Shown: positions 10,726 to 22,834 of the stretch, in pieces
Layout of the letters: each line of letters begins with the position of its first letter
Numbering within the stretch: the first letter of the stretch is position 1
Source of the DNA: Chalciporus piperatus
Lineage: Eukaryota > Basidiomycota > Agaricomycetes > Boletales > Boletaceae
Assembly: GCA_038093975.1 (NCBI GenBank)
Contig: JBBPTG010000030.1
Location: 62,001-126,000 of the forward strand
Reading direction: 5' to 3'
Length of the DNA: 64,000 nucleotides
Position numbers and translations under genes: made by a program
Notes under the pieces: model-generated
The model's database searches: none
What the model was told of the DNA's origin: nothing
Seen by the model: only the letters and a program-made list of their open reading frames with translations

Positions 10726-12745
10726 TACAGAAAACAAGGTACGAGACAGAGTGCAAGGACATCGGAGTACAATAAAAGTACAAGAGCTTCATAGCGAGTA
10801 ACAGTGGACAACAGCACGATAACGCCACGTCGGGAAAGAATACGAATTGAGGCAGGAGCAGTCAGTTTTGATAGAGGAGCTCAGCCAGTGCAATGAGAAC
10901 CATTTCGGCCCACGGCTTCTCCCCTGATGTCACAGCTTTCATCTGGAGCTTGAGTGCCGCTATAACTTCAGGGTCTTTGCGAAGTTCGGAAACCTTTGCC
11001 AGCTCATACACACTGACCTTGGAGTGCCTGTGAGATGGATACCGTCAACAGGTGTAACTTGAACGAGGCGTAAAGCCATGATGTCAGGCTCGGACTTACT
11101 GAGCTGTGAACCAAGAGAATACTTCTTCGATGATATTATCCTTCGATATGCCTTCTCTGATCGCCCGGAAAGCAAGTTCTTGCAATCTCTCGTCTGCAAG
11201 CTGTCATCACGCATGCGGGGTTAGAGCATGCGAATCAGGAGCTTGCGAACATCCTGCTTACCATGACTGCAAGTCGATACATCGACTTTGGCGAACAGCT
11301 GGGTGGCCGACTTAGGTCGGTATGACGCCGAGGGGAATTGCTTCGGGCCGACTTCAAAGGTAAAAAGGATACTTGACCAGTGTAGCGAAAATAGACGTAT
11401 GAAACCCATCTAGAAGGCAAGTTGTTAATTTCGTGAAATATGCTGATGACGAATATGCTGACGTTCTATATGCGATACCTTTGACAAGGATCATGCGACA
11501 GTTACTGGCAGAATACGCAGGGGGCTCTGCTGACGTTCCACCCGTGAAGTCGCATGGAATGCCTCCCGCCGACGTGCTCGCGTCTAACACCACCAATTGA
11601 AATCTTGGTGCACCATGAAGCAAAGAAAGGTACATACTCGAGGTCGAGTTTGAGGATTTCCCAGCTGATGGTGAAAATCCGCCCGGAAATGACTTCCATC
11701 CAACTCGGAGTGCGTTTAAGTGGGTATCTTCATCGTCCAAATCATCCTGTTCTTCCTCGTCGTCGAGATCACTGTCCTGTTCGTATTCATATGCGTGAAG
11801 AACAGCCTCGTCGTTGATATGACTATCTCCAGTCATATTGACTAAAAACGAGGGCGCCAACCCCGAAGCTTGCTTCACTCCTGTAATGACGTGAATTCGA
11901 GATATGATACGGTCAGCGTACGATACCATACCTGAAGTAGACTTGGGCAGCACCATCCCGATACTATCGTTGTTGGCATACACCACGCGTGGTTTGCCAG
12001 CCGTATTCCCGGGGCGTTTGGCAGAGAACACGTAGAATCTGGTATCCACAAAATCACCACTCGCCATAGACTGTCGTAACGCCAACGCCGTCAAAGCCAA
12101 CGGGTCCGTCACAAGATCGGGGAATCTGGCCTTCGTACACAGCGTGAGCGAGACATAGGGATGTAAAGCGAGATGAGACGGGGACCACGACCCAAGAAGC
12201 GCGGGTTGGCCATGTCCAAAGTCCGTGATCGTCGTCACTCTCTCTGTAGTCCTCTGCGCATTTTTGTCGGCGCTTGCCTTGAGACAGACGGTCACAGAGG
12301 CTTCGTCTTTCTCTGTGTGGGATTGGTTGTGATCGAGGTATAAGCGGACTTTGGCAAACCACTCGTGAGGGTTGTATGAGATCCCGAAACGCCAACCTAG
12401 GCCAAAGGTTTCGCTCCAGACGATGGAGGGATCGCTGGATGAACAGGCGGATGGGCGCCCGTCTTTGATGTCGATGCGGATTAGGGAGGTGATGGAGTCT
12501 GATAGCTTCTCCATTTTCCCCTAAGTCTAGAAGGGTGTGTCGACTTGAAGATGGCTCGGGTTAGATGAGATGCTCGGATGCTAGCAACGGTGCTCACTGC
12601 TAGCAGAACAGAGCAGCTCAGCAACGAGGACGCAAATCAAGTTCACGTTGTGAGGGAGGAATGAGCTGGCTCTACAGCATTTATCAGCACCCAGACCTTC
12701 TTCTTCGGGAACTTCCATCTTTGATTCGCAGGCTCTCTTTACTTC
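9936..12745 (+). repeat. Copy A of inverted segmental duplication
   Basis: This segment, reverse-complemented, matches 50,815-53,911 at high identity by eye, in coding and non-coding parts. It contains the Med1 3' end and the whole BTB gene. The outer edges are near gaggtccccgtgaaac (left) and ctctctttacttc (right). It is shorter than copy B mainly because of a deletion in the BTB gene. Confidence 0.9.
10862..12514 (-). CDS. MATH-like/BTB domain protein, copy A (internally deleted)
   Basis: BTB/POZ proteins with a MATH-like N-terminus often act as Cullin-3 substrate adaptors; this belongs to a basidiomycete family of that type. The N-terminal W-S-E-T-F...W-R-F-G-I-S half is MATH-like. The BTB part starts with G-D-F-V-D-T-R-F-Y-V-F-S and R-V-V-Y-A-N-N. 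An acidic insert (D-S-D-L-D-D-E-E-E) follows, then A-Y-R-T-W, Y-V-Y-F-R-Y-T-G-Q and C-S-P-K-S-M-Y-R-L-A. The C-terminus reads L-Q-E-L-A-F-R-A-I-R and ends Y-Q-N at 10,862. Compared with copy B, about 120-130 codons between the acidic tract and F-S-P-S-A-G-K are missing, with the frame kept. Introns are short. The coding frame otherwise looks intact, so it may be expressed. Confidence 0.75.
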
Positions 12746-14809
12746 AGACCATGACATTGATACGTGCCAGTGATGAAAAAAGACTCGCCTGGTCAAGTCA
12801 TAATCAAAGACTCGTGTGGGATGAAGAAAGATTCGTCTACCCGCCTCTACGAGTTGCGATCACATTTGGCAACTTTCGAGGACCACAAGCTTTTTGGCTT
12901 GCCCCGCGCTGCGCATACAGGTACCATTTGCGTTCGAGTTGGGTGCCGCATCCATGACTATCCCTCGATCACCGTATCTCCCCAGCAGTCGTTGTCGTTC
13001 CTTGAACGGAGTCAAGCCTAACATTTCCGCCGAAATCTTGCTCGAAACACGGCGTAACCCTCACTGCCAGATGCCAATCTATTATCTACTATGTCACCAC
13101 GACAGCTCGGCATATGCATATACATATGACCCTCGACGGTCTAGTTCATCGCCATCGCCGTTCCGACGTCTCGGACTCAAGCTGGCCATATTCTGTCACT
13201 CATCAGTCAGTGTGTGTCATTGCAGGGTCACTCAGGTTCAGGACTTTCTATCAGATGATACGCCAAGAAACGGCAAGCAGGGCAACCTCAAGGGATGGCT
13301 GCTCCACAGGGCAATCAATCAATGTCTTTTCGACGAAATAAGTAACCGCCGCGATCAGCAAAGCTCCATTGGCACCATTGAATGCTATAGTGCGCCCGAA
13401 CCTACCCGGACTCTCAATAAATTGATTTGGGGGCAATTGGGACCATTGGGTGGGGTTGCACACATGGCCCCTGCCCTCCCATGCCCCACGATGATCTTAA
13501 TGGTCTGCATCCCAGACGAACAATAGTCTCCCCTAGGCAGACCCAAGAGTCGGATGAAGACAGTCGTTCACCCTTCACTAATGAATGAATGACCATTCAA
13601 CGTTGTCAACAGCTAGCCACATATGAGAACAGCAACAGCTTCGGTTTGTGGTGCAATATTGGATGTTTTGCACTGCTTCTAGCTTCTTCTAGACAACAAA
13701 CATCCACGTAGAACGATGATTCGGATGAATCTGGCTGGTCACAATGTTCATTCCGGCGAATTGGTTCAATTGACGCCTGTTGCAGTCGGAATGCCTGGGG
13801 CTGTCAGGCTCGCAGGTGGTGCCAACGATCGATCGAAGTCGAGCATGTTCACCCACCTGCAGGTGCAATCTACCCCGCCAGGATCGCAAAGTCGACAACA
13901 ACGCGCACGGGAGAACTTGCCTGCCCGAAGCGACCTAGTATAGCAGACATCAACATTGTTGGTAAAGCATGCTCCAAGTCTCCAGCTCTCAAGACGCATC
14001 CGTGCAAGATTGCCTTCCGCTCCACCACAAGGCCGACAAGTGGCCTGAAGTGGCCCCCAACCTGTCAGAATGTTATCAGTCGACAGTGACTTGCGGAAGT
14101 CTTGCGGATGAGTCAGTTGTCAGTTGACGGATCGGAAGGCTAAGTACAGGTTTGGGAGCGGAGGCCGTGAGGTGACAGAGCGGATCATGTTTCACAAATC
14201 AGGGCGCTCCTGCGTCGGAGAAGGCTGTGGGACGTGCACAAGATAATGAAGTCGCGCATGATGAATGTATTAGTTATATGGGCCGATCATCCTGTCGGTC
14301 TTGTCTGAGATTACATGCATGTTGATTTGATAGTGGGTGCGCCACCATGCTACATACATACGAAGCTAAGGACCCGAGCACGTGGAAGAGGTCGAGACAA
14401 GGAGATACAGCCTCTTGAATAACCGGTTGTGAGAGTGACCGGATAGCGGTGAAGAGCTGTCCTGGTATTGACTGCGCGCCATGAGAAAGAAGCGAAGGAT
14501 GGCCCCACGAAGACGTGAACTTGTTACTGAGTGAGTGAAAAAGAATGAATGAAGCGTGAGACGCTTGGAGCCTCGTGTTCGGGCAAAGATAGAATGACGA
14601 GTTTAATCGGAAATGGGCGTAGTAGCTGGTCCAGAATGGCTACGAGGAAAAAAGATTATTGATTTGAAAATCTGACGTGGGCTTCGACAGGCAAGACTGA
14701 TACGACGACACGGTGCTTGTCTGCTTGGGGGGGATGCGCAGCCCCTAAAGAGAAGGGAGAATGCTTGTCAGGAACAAGGTAAGCCAAGGAAGTCGTTAAC
14801 AAGGGTGTA
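12746..14809. other. Gene-poor interval between BTB copy A and the pogo-like element
   Basis: Open frames are short, overlap on both strands and show no recognisable motif or exon pattern. A roughly 30-nt sequence near 13,519-13,554 is an inverted match to 7919-7953. I support no gene here. Confidence 0.5.
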
Positions 14810-15511
14810 CAGTCGACTCCCTCATAACCCATGCCAGGTATAACCCATACTCCCTTGTAACCCATACATTTTTGGATTTCCTGAGTTGGTTTGCAGGGAT
14901 TTTGGGATCATATCCCATACCCCATACCCCATAGGTTTTGTGGGCAGGTATGGGTTATGGTAAGGGGCGGATAATGCCGAGGTTGTCCAAATTAGGAAAT
15001 TATTGTTATTTTGTACGAAAATGTTTTCTTCTGGTTGGCTTTGATGAACATCACAGAACTTCTGAACCCAGCGGATGAGACACACAACATGGTTGGGGCG
15101 ACGGACGAGGATATTTTCGAGTCCGTGATGGAGATGAATAGAGGTGATGATGATGATATTGATGTGTCCACACCGGATCCCACACATCGCGAAGTGGGCA
15201 GCAATAATTTTGTGGAAATATGTTGGGGCATTTGATGACTTGTTCACCCGCAAGCTAGAGGTTATTACCTTGTGGTGGGGTCATTTGGACAGCGGACTTG
15301 GGCGGTCGAGATGCAGGATACCAAATTCACTGATTATTTTACTTTGCTTCATAAACCTACTAGATCAATACTACGAAAGCTCAATACGAAAGGGAGAAAA
15401 ATTTTCCGAGTTCGAAGCGGTGGATAGGGGTCTTTTGCACAACCCATACTCCCTAGTAACCCATACCTTTGAGGCTATCCCGACAGGTATGGGTTATGAG
15501 GGAGTCGACTG
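14810..15511 (+). mobile_element. Deleted pogo/Fot1-like (Tc1-mariner) DNA transposon, 702 bp
   Basis: The element begins CAGTCGACTCCCTCATAACC and ends with its inverted complement at 15,511. It is flanked on both sides by TA (14,808-14,809 and 15,512-15,513), the Tc1/mariner target duplication. Subterminal copies of TAACCCATAC lie near both ends. The interior keeps only the C-terminal part of a transposase: E-T-H-N-M-V-G-A-T-D-E-D-I (about 15,080), then F-D-D-L-F-T-R-K-L-E (about 15,230) and D-T-K-F-T-D-Y-F (about 15,320), in different frames. The catalytic region is gone, so the element is non-autonomous. Confidence 0.85.
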
Positions 15512-15513
15512 TA

Positions 15514-16292
15514 GTAGTGAGATAAGGATGACGATAACCAAGTGCGACCGTGGAATGGAGTATGTACATACGTGTTCGCGAAGGATGGAAAGGACAATAG
15601 GACGACAGAAGGTAGAAAGAGCCGGGAGAGCCGGATCAGAAAAGCGAACATGAGATGAACGGTGAGCTGAGCAGGCTGACCTTCAAGATCGACGCATGTG
15701 AGTGTGTGAGAAATGGGCCGAGAAAGGAAATTGGAGCAACGTGAGATGAAGGTGTAGCATGTGGACCATCAATTCTAACGGAACTCTTGGACGTAAACGG
15801 AGCGAGTCGATGTCCTGTCGACGTGTTTGCGACATGTGCAACCCAAACTGAACTTGCCGCCGCCCGGCCAGTCGCTCGCTACTTGTTTGAGATCTCGGCT
15901 GCGGAACCAAGGTGGTGATGTCACACGCCGTGACTGTCCATGTGGGTGTGACAGTGGCGGTATACTAACTTGGTTGTAGCGCGCGGACGCATTCTCTTCC
16001 AGGTCTGCGTTGCTCTCCTCCCCACGTCTGGAACTTGGTCTATCTAACCAACGTGTTCGTGAGTATTACAATCTCTTGATTTATTTCTCTTTTTCTCATT
16101 CTCCCATCATCTAGAGACGACCCCGGGTCATCCCTCCGTTGCTGTTCCGTTCCTATCTGCTGCGTTGCATGTCTTTCGGCCCTGGCTTCTTCAGACTCTC
16201 AGCCGGTCTCGTCTGATCCCTCTCCCCCCCGCCGTCCTCGCCTCTCTCGTCCCTACCACCAGTATCTCTCCGTATCCCGCCTCCACCAACTC
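15514..16292. other. Intergenic, kinase promoter and leader
   Basis: No supported gene. The last 250 nt or so are pyrimidine-rich (runs of ttctcttttt and ccctccgt), as is common just upstream of basidiomycete start codons. Confidence 0.45.
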
Positions 16293-19200
16293 ATGTTGCA
16301 GTACTCGGCTCAGCCAATCGCCCTCCCAGTCTCTTACAAGCCCCAGTTGGCCCGCAAAGATATCATATCCGACTCTCGCACTAATGATTCCCCAATACAA
16401 CAAACTCCCACTTCTCGTCTCTTCAATAAACGTTTCACGAAAGATGTCATTCGCCCAGCTCGTCCCTCGCAACAGCAGCAGCAGCAACCCACTACGCAGT
16501 CCCATTTAATTAATCATTCACCACTTTCTATTCCTTCACCACTCCCCACTTCCTCACCTTCAACCACTTATTCACCACTTCCTTCACCACTTCACCTTCC
16601 TACCATCATCTCCCACAAGCCCGCAAGCCCTCTCAGTCTTCCAAGTCCGCTTCCCCTTTCTGCTCCCTTGCCTCTCCCTTCCTCTTCTTCCCGCGCCCGA
16701 GTGTCAAAGTCGACAGCTTCCAGGCGACCAAGCACAGCCCGCCATTCGACTTCTGGTTCTTCTGTGATTGAGGACGTTCTCTGTCCTGGAGACGTTATCG
16801 GTGAGGGTGTCCTCTTGCAGGGTCAGATCATCCGTCCTGCATCCGCACCATTGTCACACGATAGCAATGACTTTGACCTTGCCAAAGAGTTCGAGGTCAT
16901 TCGTAGACTCGGCACTGGATCTTACGCCGTCGTCTATCTCGTTCGTGAGGTCTTGTCCCGCTCAGTCCCGTCTGAGGACGGACATTGCGGTGTGCTCGAC
17001 TTGGGTGATACTACTCGCTCGAAACACGTCATTTATGGCCGCGACTTTGCACTCAAGTGTCTCAGCAAAGCTAATCTCGACGAGGAAGCGCTAGCCGCCC
17101 AAATGACAGAGGTGCGTCGCGTGGGAATTCCTTCTCCCCCATCACTTACCCACCCCAACAGGTCACCATCCACCAGTCGCTCCGCCCTCACCCGAACATC
17201 GTGACCCTTTGTCGCACTCTTGAAACACCCTCGTTCTTACTTCTTCTGCTCGAGTACGTCCCGGGCGAAGACTTGTTCTACTTCCTCGAACAAGCACGTG
17301 ATCATTATGAACCGACACCCATTGCTCCAGACGATGCCCCGTCGCGGACCCCACCGACACCATCACTTCTTGCATCCCTACATCCAGCGCAGTTGCTCAG
17401 TCCCACTCGTTTACGACTGATTGCTCGCATGTTCTCTCAGATGTGTGATGCTGTTGCTTCCTGCCACGAACAGGGCGTTTTTCATCGCGATATCAAACCC
17501 GAAAACTTCATCGTCACTGATGGGTTTGTAAACGGGGAGCGTCGCGTCGTCGTCAAGCTGACGGATTTCGGACTTTCTACGGCGGAGGCAGAGTGTTCTG
17601 ATATGGATTGCGGAAGTGCACCATACATGAGCTTCGAGTGCAGGAACAACTGCGCGCCGACCTACCGGCCAGCTCCTGCGGATGTTTGGTCTCTTGGCAT
17701 CGTCTTGATCAACATGTTTGTCCTTTCCTCCATTCATCGTAGTATTTTTTAATGACCGCGACACAGGCTGTACCACTACAATCCTTGGACGGATACTGCA
17801 GAAGGAGTCTGCTCTTCCTTCAACCTTTTCCGCCAGCATGGTTCCAACTTCTTCATGCAGCGTTTCACTGGGATGACGTCCGCCGTGGCCGAGTTTCTTG
17901 CTACACGGGTTTTCTATCTTCCACCTTCTGCATCGTTCTCTCTATCAGCGAACACGACGACGCCCGTGACTGCCCGCGAGTTTGGTGCTTGGATCAAGGA
18001 CTTGCCTGCTCTCTTGTCTGAATCCGTACCAATGAGCCGCCCTGCTACAGGCCACAAGCGTGTTGTCTCCACATCCTCAATGACCCTTGGACACCCATTG
18101 TCTTCGTGCCCACCTTCACGCCGTCCTTCGTCTCGCGCGGGTGGCAGAACGCCTATCATGCATTCCCGAACCCTATCTCGGGCTCCATCATTCGGTCCTG
18201 CGTTCGAAAAGGCCGGATTCAGCTTGGAGACAGTACCCGACATGGATGTCTCTGTTGTAGAGGAGTCGGAAGGCGAGCTTCTCAAGATCGAGGTCATTGA
18301 AGAGGTGGAGCCTGTGGATGAGGCAGAGTTTGATCCTGATCAGAGCATGGATGTTGACAACGAGCTGGAAGACGGTCGCAGCAGGTCTACGAAGAAACGG
18401 GGACGGCGTGGTGCACGCAAGAGCAAAGTGTTTGGTAACGGGAATATGGATGAGACGCTGGAGGTACTAGCCTCTGCTTCACAGGCGCTTGCGAGGGAAA
18501 TCAGTTTGGTTTCGCGTTCATCCTCCAAGCCGAGACCGTTGTCCGGTTCTGCGGCGTCGCCAGTCATCGACATCAGTCGAGCAGCAAGCATGTCTTCGTC
18601 CAAGGTCATCGCCACGGACCCGTCGGCCACGGCTGCCTCGCCGACTACTGCCCCCATTGTTGCGAAGAAGACTTCGAAGTGGAAATTATCCTTTGGAGGA
18701 AGCCGGCACTCCTCGCCTGTGGAGGAAATCGCTCCCGGTACGGCGAGTAACGTGACGAGTCTGATCATGGGCTTGTCGCCGTCGCCACCTGTTCACAATC
18801 CTGCACCCGCTCCTGCACCCGCTCCTACACCCACCCATCAAGCGCACGCTCATCAATCACCTTACACCAGTATACCGCTCACTCCACAGCGTTCACCTGC
18901 GGACGAGGCGACTACTTGGACCCGTGGTCGGCGACCTCAAGTCTACAACGCGAACGCGACGTGGGGCTCATCCTCTGGTCAGGGAGCACTGGCTTTTGGC
19001 AACGGTGTTGCCGAACGCAGGAGTCCTCGTGGACCATCTCCTCCCTCGAATCGTGGTACAGTTCCAGACTTTGCTTCCAACGCCTCTTTGTCTAGCGCTG
19101 CCAAAAAGAGTAACTGGCGGAGCTCGGTGTCGACGACATCGAGTGCATCCACGTCCACGAGTACGTTTACGCGCTACAGTAACTCAAGTGTACGGAGCAT

Positions 19201-19709
19201 CAGCACAGTGGCAACGAGCGTATCGAACGGGAGCTGGAGGGCACAGAGCAAGACGCCAGGTCAAAGCGGAAGTGCCACGATTCATGGAAATAATGGGGAA
19301 CAGCAGGCTATTCCCAAGAATGTCAAGAGTGAGTGGCTTTGTATGACTTTCGACGTGGATGTTGAGGCTGAACCGTTGGTGTGTAGTTATGTCCGGTGTA
19401 CCTTGGGAGTTGTACGAGTTGCCGCGTCAAATGCACCCGAACCCAGTCGGAGATATCTTTGGTCAACCACCCCAGCGCAAGCCCCGTACTCGCAAGCCCA
19501 AAGACTCGAAACTCGACACCATCAGCGAGCGGCCGGGTGCTCCTCAGAAGCAGTCATCCGTTCATCAACGCCGCGACGCAGCTACGTCCACTACCGACCT
19601 CGATGGTGTTCGAGAGGGCAGCGATGCAGGCAGCGACGGTGCGCCGAAGAAAGTTCAGAAGGGCCAGATCAACGCGCTGGCGAAGATGCTCTCCGCTCTG
19701 AGGCGGTAA
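16293..19709 (+). CDS. Ran1/Sks1-type serine/threonine protein kinase
   Basis: A protein kinase of about 1,080 residues with disordered flanks. The N-terminal 200 residues are rich in proline, serine and short glutamine runs. The kinase domain has the glycine loop G-T-G-S-Y-A-V-V-Y-L-V, the lysine in F-A-L-K-C-L, the catalytic loop H-R-D-I-K-P-E-N, L-T-D-F-G, and Y-M-S-F-E-C in place of the usual A-P-E. Introns at 17,112-17,161 and about 17,714-17,766 join the domain in phase. A third intron near 19,331-19,386 precedes the tail beginning I-M-S-G-V-P-W-E-L-Y-E. The C-terminal 600 residues are low complexity with a P-A-P-A-P repeat near 18,800. The substitution and G-S-A-P-Y-M-S-F-E context resemble Ran1/Pat1, Sks1 and Vhs1 kinases, which act in meiosis and nutrient signalling in yeasts. 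The role here is inferred. Confidence 0.85.
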
Positions 19710-20359
19710 ATGTAATGTTAGTGCTCACATAGACCCTCCGAGTTTGTGTTTCTGGGTGTTCCTGTTATTGGGAGCTCATGTATGGCTTCTTTGTATGTGG
19801 TGCAGGTTCTTGACATTGCATGTGGCATGGCGGTTTGTGCTGTTCGCTGTCGCTCGCGTTCGTGTATTGTTAGGTAGCCATACTTACGGTGCGAAGTCAA
19901 TCCTGTTCTGTGTTGTTGGTGTATACTCAGCTTCTGCGCAGGAAAACCTTCTGTGATCATATTTCCTTGCAGAGTCCGTGACTCGTCTTTTTTTTTTTCT
20001 TTTATTCTTTTTTTGCAAAAACCGCATACAACATCTCAAGGTCTTCAAGATTGCCAACCACGCTCCTTAAACTTGTCTCCATTCACCTCTTGTTCATCGC
20101 TCCAGCTTTGACAGGACTCTGTAATGCATTTCCCATTGAACCCGGCCCAACACATCACTAGCATAGTAGGTATTGTAAATTGAAGCGTCGCTCGTTTGTC
20201 TCGTGGATTGTTCTGAGCTGGTTTAGGTTATTTCAGTGCAAATAGAACGTGATTTGATAAAGCCCATAGCGTAAGTAAGTAATACAAGTTTCAAGGGTAG
20301 GTTATCCGTCCATCATAGCAAGCAGTGAAATCTCTCCTCCCTCCCTCCTCCCGAACTTT
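19710..20359. other. Intergenic between convergent kinase and cyclin genes
   Basis: This holds the 3' regions of both genes. A long T-rich run lies at about 19,988-20,015. No coding signal is seen. Confidence 0.5.
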
Positions 20360-21635
20360 TCATCGTGGAAAACGAATATTAGATTCCCCTCTTTCGAGCG
20401 AACTCTGCAGATCCGCAAAGGCCATGTTCTGCTCGATAGTAGGAGCTTGTGGTGCCTGACGCGCAAGGGTCGCCGTATCGATGAGGATAGTGGACGGTTC
20501 CCGGATGCCCGTGCCCGTGCCCGTCGTGAGCGACGATCTACGACGATCCGAAGTCACCGTCGACTGTTGACCTTGCATCGGTGAAGGTGACCTCGACGTG
20601 ACCGAACTCTCGACGTCGCTCTCCGAACACGTGGTAGGGCTTTCCGCGGAGGGAATGAAAAATCTCCCGCTGCTGTCTGTTCGAACGAGATTGACGTAGT
20701 ATTCTTCGAGGACTTCGCGCGTGCACTATAGTGAGAAAGATGCGCCGAAGCGGAAAGGAAAAAAGAAGAGATTCGTCAAGACCTGTTGTTGAGGGTTCGA
20801 GAAAGTCTTTGGAGTGAGAGAAAATAGAACAGGGATACAGAAACGGGGCACAGGGGTAGGATACCCGAAATAGGAACAAAGATATGGGAAAAAGGGATTG
20901 ATAGACGGAGAAGACAGGGGGGAAGAAGTGTGATAAATGATGGCGTAACGTGTTGGTCGGAATGAAAAAGCTGGACAAGGAAAAAAGTGCTAACCGTTAA
21001 TCGCCAATCGATCATGTGAAGAAACTCTCGTTCGAGGACATTGAGTTCGGCGACGGGAATGCCGCCTACGCGTGCGTAGAGGCTATTCGTGCAGAATGTA
21101 TCGCAGAGACCCTTGCTACAGACCGTGATGGAGGCGATGATGAAGCGATGGCATGTGAGGGAAGAAAGCGTGAAGAGTGGCATTCGTGCGCAGATCTGAT
21201 CGACGTAGTGGAGGGTGAGTAAGAGGCATGATTTCTGCCAGATTCGTCGTTCAACTTGCCGGTACGTTTCGTTAGGTGAATGCGAGAAAACGTACCTCCA
21301 CCTTGGTAAATCTAACTATGCGCCGAAGATAGTCGAGCACGGTGATGCCAGGGGCAGACCTTGAGTGAAATCTCGTCAGGCTTTCACTGTAAGAACGAAA
21401 AGGATCAAAAGCATTCTGAAAGGTATAGATATTAGGAGAACATACGGCAGCAGGGGTATCTGGTCATTATGCGCGATCAATCGTTCAAGCATATCAGCTT
21501 CGATGTAACATTTAGACATCAACGGACGGAAATACACCGACGACAGAGAATTTTTTTACCTATCAGCAAAGCAAGATTATCTATGTCCGCGAGTTCGAAT
21601 GCAGCGGGTAAAGCGACCCTTCCCGCGGAGTCCAT
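20360..21635 (-). CDS. Pho80-type cyclin
   Basis: A cyclin partner of a cyclin-dependent kinase, of the Pho80/Pcl class used in phosphate and nutrient signalling. Exons on the minus strand join as A-F-E-L-A-D-I-D-N-L-A, then D-M-L-E-R-L-I-A-H-N-D-Q, then S-A-P-G-I-T-V-L-D-Y-L-R-R-I. The core follows: L-T-C-H-R-F-I-I-A-S-I-T-V, N-S-L-Y-A-R-V-G-G-I and L-N-V-L-E-R-E-F-L-H-M-I-D-W-R-L. These are the signatures of the Pho80-like cyclin box. A last exon gives a serine-rich tail of about 110 residues. The ATG at 21,635 gives M-D-S-A-G-R-V and is the nearest start that keeps the cyclin frame. The gene is divergent from RPL12 with about 207 bp between start codons, so they may share control elements. 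The specific CDK partner cannot be told. Confidence 0.85.
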
Positions 21636-21794
21636 ACACCCATTGCACTCACCGCCTTTTTGGCTTGTGGATCTCTTGCAATGGACGACCGACCGTCCAC
21701 TTGACACACACGCTGCCAAACATCCATCGGCAACTCGGCATACATCTGTACAGCACAACAGCGGAGATCGAACCTTATTTCCTCAGCCACCCAG

Positions 21795-21799
21795 CCAAT
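21795..21799 (+). promoter_or_regulatory. CCAAT box in the cyclin-RPL12 divergent promoter
   Basis: A CCAAT motif lies 44 bp before the RPL12 start codon in the short shared intergenic region. CCAAT is bound by the Hap/NF-Y complex in fungi. This is a motif match only. Confidence 0.35.
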
Positions 21800-21842
21800 C
21801 CGACACGTCCTCCAAGCCAGCAGATCAACCCGACCCGCAAAC

Positions 21843-22506
21843 ATGGCCCCAAAATTGGTGAGCACGACTGTCCATCTCGCTCACACATAATCTCACAAAC
21901 CTGTCTCCATAGGACCCCACCGAAATCAAAATCATCTACCTGCGGGCAACAGGCGGTGAAGTCGGTGCTTCGTCTGCCCTCGCCCCAAAAATCGGTCCTC
22001 TTGGTCTGGTGTGTTGCTTTGGAATACTCGTATCGATAGGAGAACCCGGGCGCTGAGACACCCTCTAGTCACCCAAGAAAGTCGGTGAAGACATCGCAAA
22101 GGCGACGTCTGCGTGGAAGGGTCTACGGGTGACCGTGCAGCTTACGATCCAGAACCGACAAGCAGCCGTCTCGGTCGTTCCCTCTGCCTCCTCTCTTGTC
22201 ATTCGTGCTCTCAAGGGTACGCACCGCTCGATCACACGCGCATGTGATTGCCTGACCTTTGCTGCAGAGCCCCCCCGTGATCGTAAGAAGGAGAAAAACA
22301 TCAAACACTCTGGCAACGTCACCCTTGACGAGATCGTCGAGATCGCCCGGACGATGAAGTCAAAGTCACTATCAAAGGACTTGGCTGGTGGTGCAAAGGA
22401 GATCTTGGGAACTGCACAAAGCATTGGTTGCACGGTCGATGGCAAGCCACCCCACGACATCATCGATGGCATCAACTCGGGCGAGATCGAGGTGCCAGAC
22501 GAGTAG
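21843..22506 (+). CDS. RPL12: 60S ribosomal protein L12 (uL11)
   Basis: A ribosomal stalk-base protein of the large subunit, about 165 residues, the usual eukaryotic length. Exon 1 is tiny (M-A-P-K-L at 21,843-21,857). It joins [18 protein letters not shown], then [13 protein letters not shown], then [17 protein letters not shown], ending G-E-I-E-V-P-D-E. Four exons with short GT-AG introns are all in phase. Early introns are usual in fungal ribosomal protein genes. The gene converges with UTP6. Confidence 0.97.
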
Positions 22507-22834
22507 ACGACAACTCTTGTATTCATTGCTTCGCATCATCATCTTCCTTTTGGCATCTCATCATGGGACGGTCTTTGACCTGTGAGAATGTCATTCCCCG
22601 TGAGTTCGCTATATGTATGCACCTGGAGAGCTCCTTCGTGTCATTTGCGAGCGCTCTTCTTATCTCATTATCAACCTCGGAATGTCTCATGCATTTGCTG
22701 GAGATTTCTCGCGCACAGGCGCACCTGTTTCCAGTCGACAAGAATTTCAGACGTACGATAATGAAAGCTTGCAAGCGTGCAGGACCACCGAGACCGAGAG
22801 TAGACAGGAGGAACAGTACCAGAAGTCAAGGAGG
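22507..22834. other. Intergenic between convergent RPL12 and UTP6
   Basis: 3' untranslated sequence of both genes. No additional feature is seen. Confidence 0.5.

Noticed and set aside
10242..10817. 191-residue minus-strand frame over the Med1 3' end
   Set aside because: It is antisense to the Med1 coding frame, and only the Med1 frame has a sensible composition.
12661..13526. Series of overlapping plus-strand frames as a gene
   Set aside because: No shared frame, no motif, and splice joins do not give a plausible protein.
14822..15253. 143-residue minus-strand frame inside the transposon as a protein
   Set aside because: The plus strand shows transposase C-terminal motifs, so the minus frame is incidental.
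17855..19732. A 625-residue plus-strand frame starting inside the kinase gene as a separate gene
   Set aside because: It starts within the kinase domain and joins upstream exons in phase. The real 3' end uses an intron near 19,331 and stops at 19,709.
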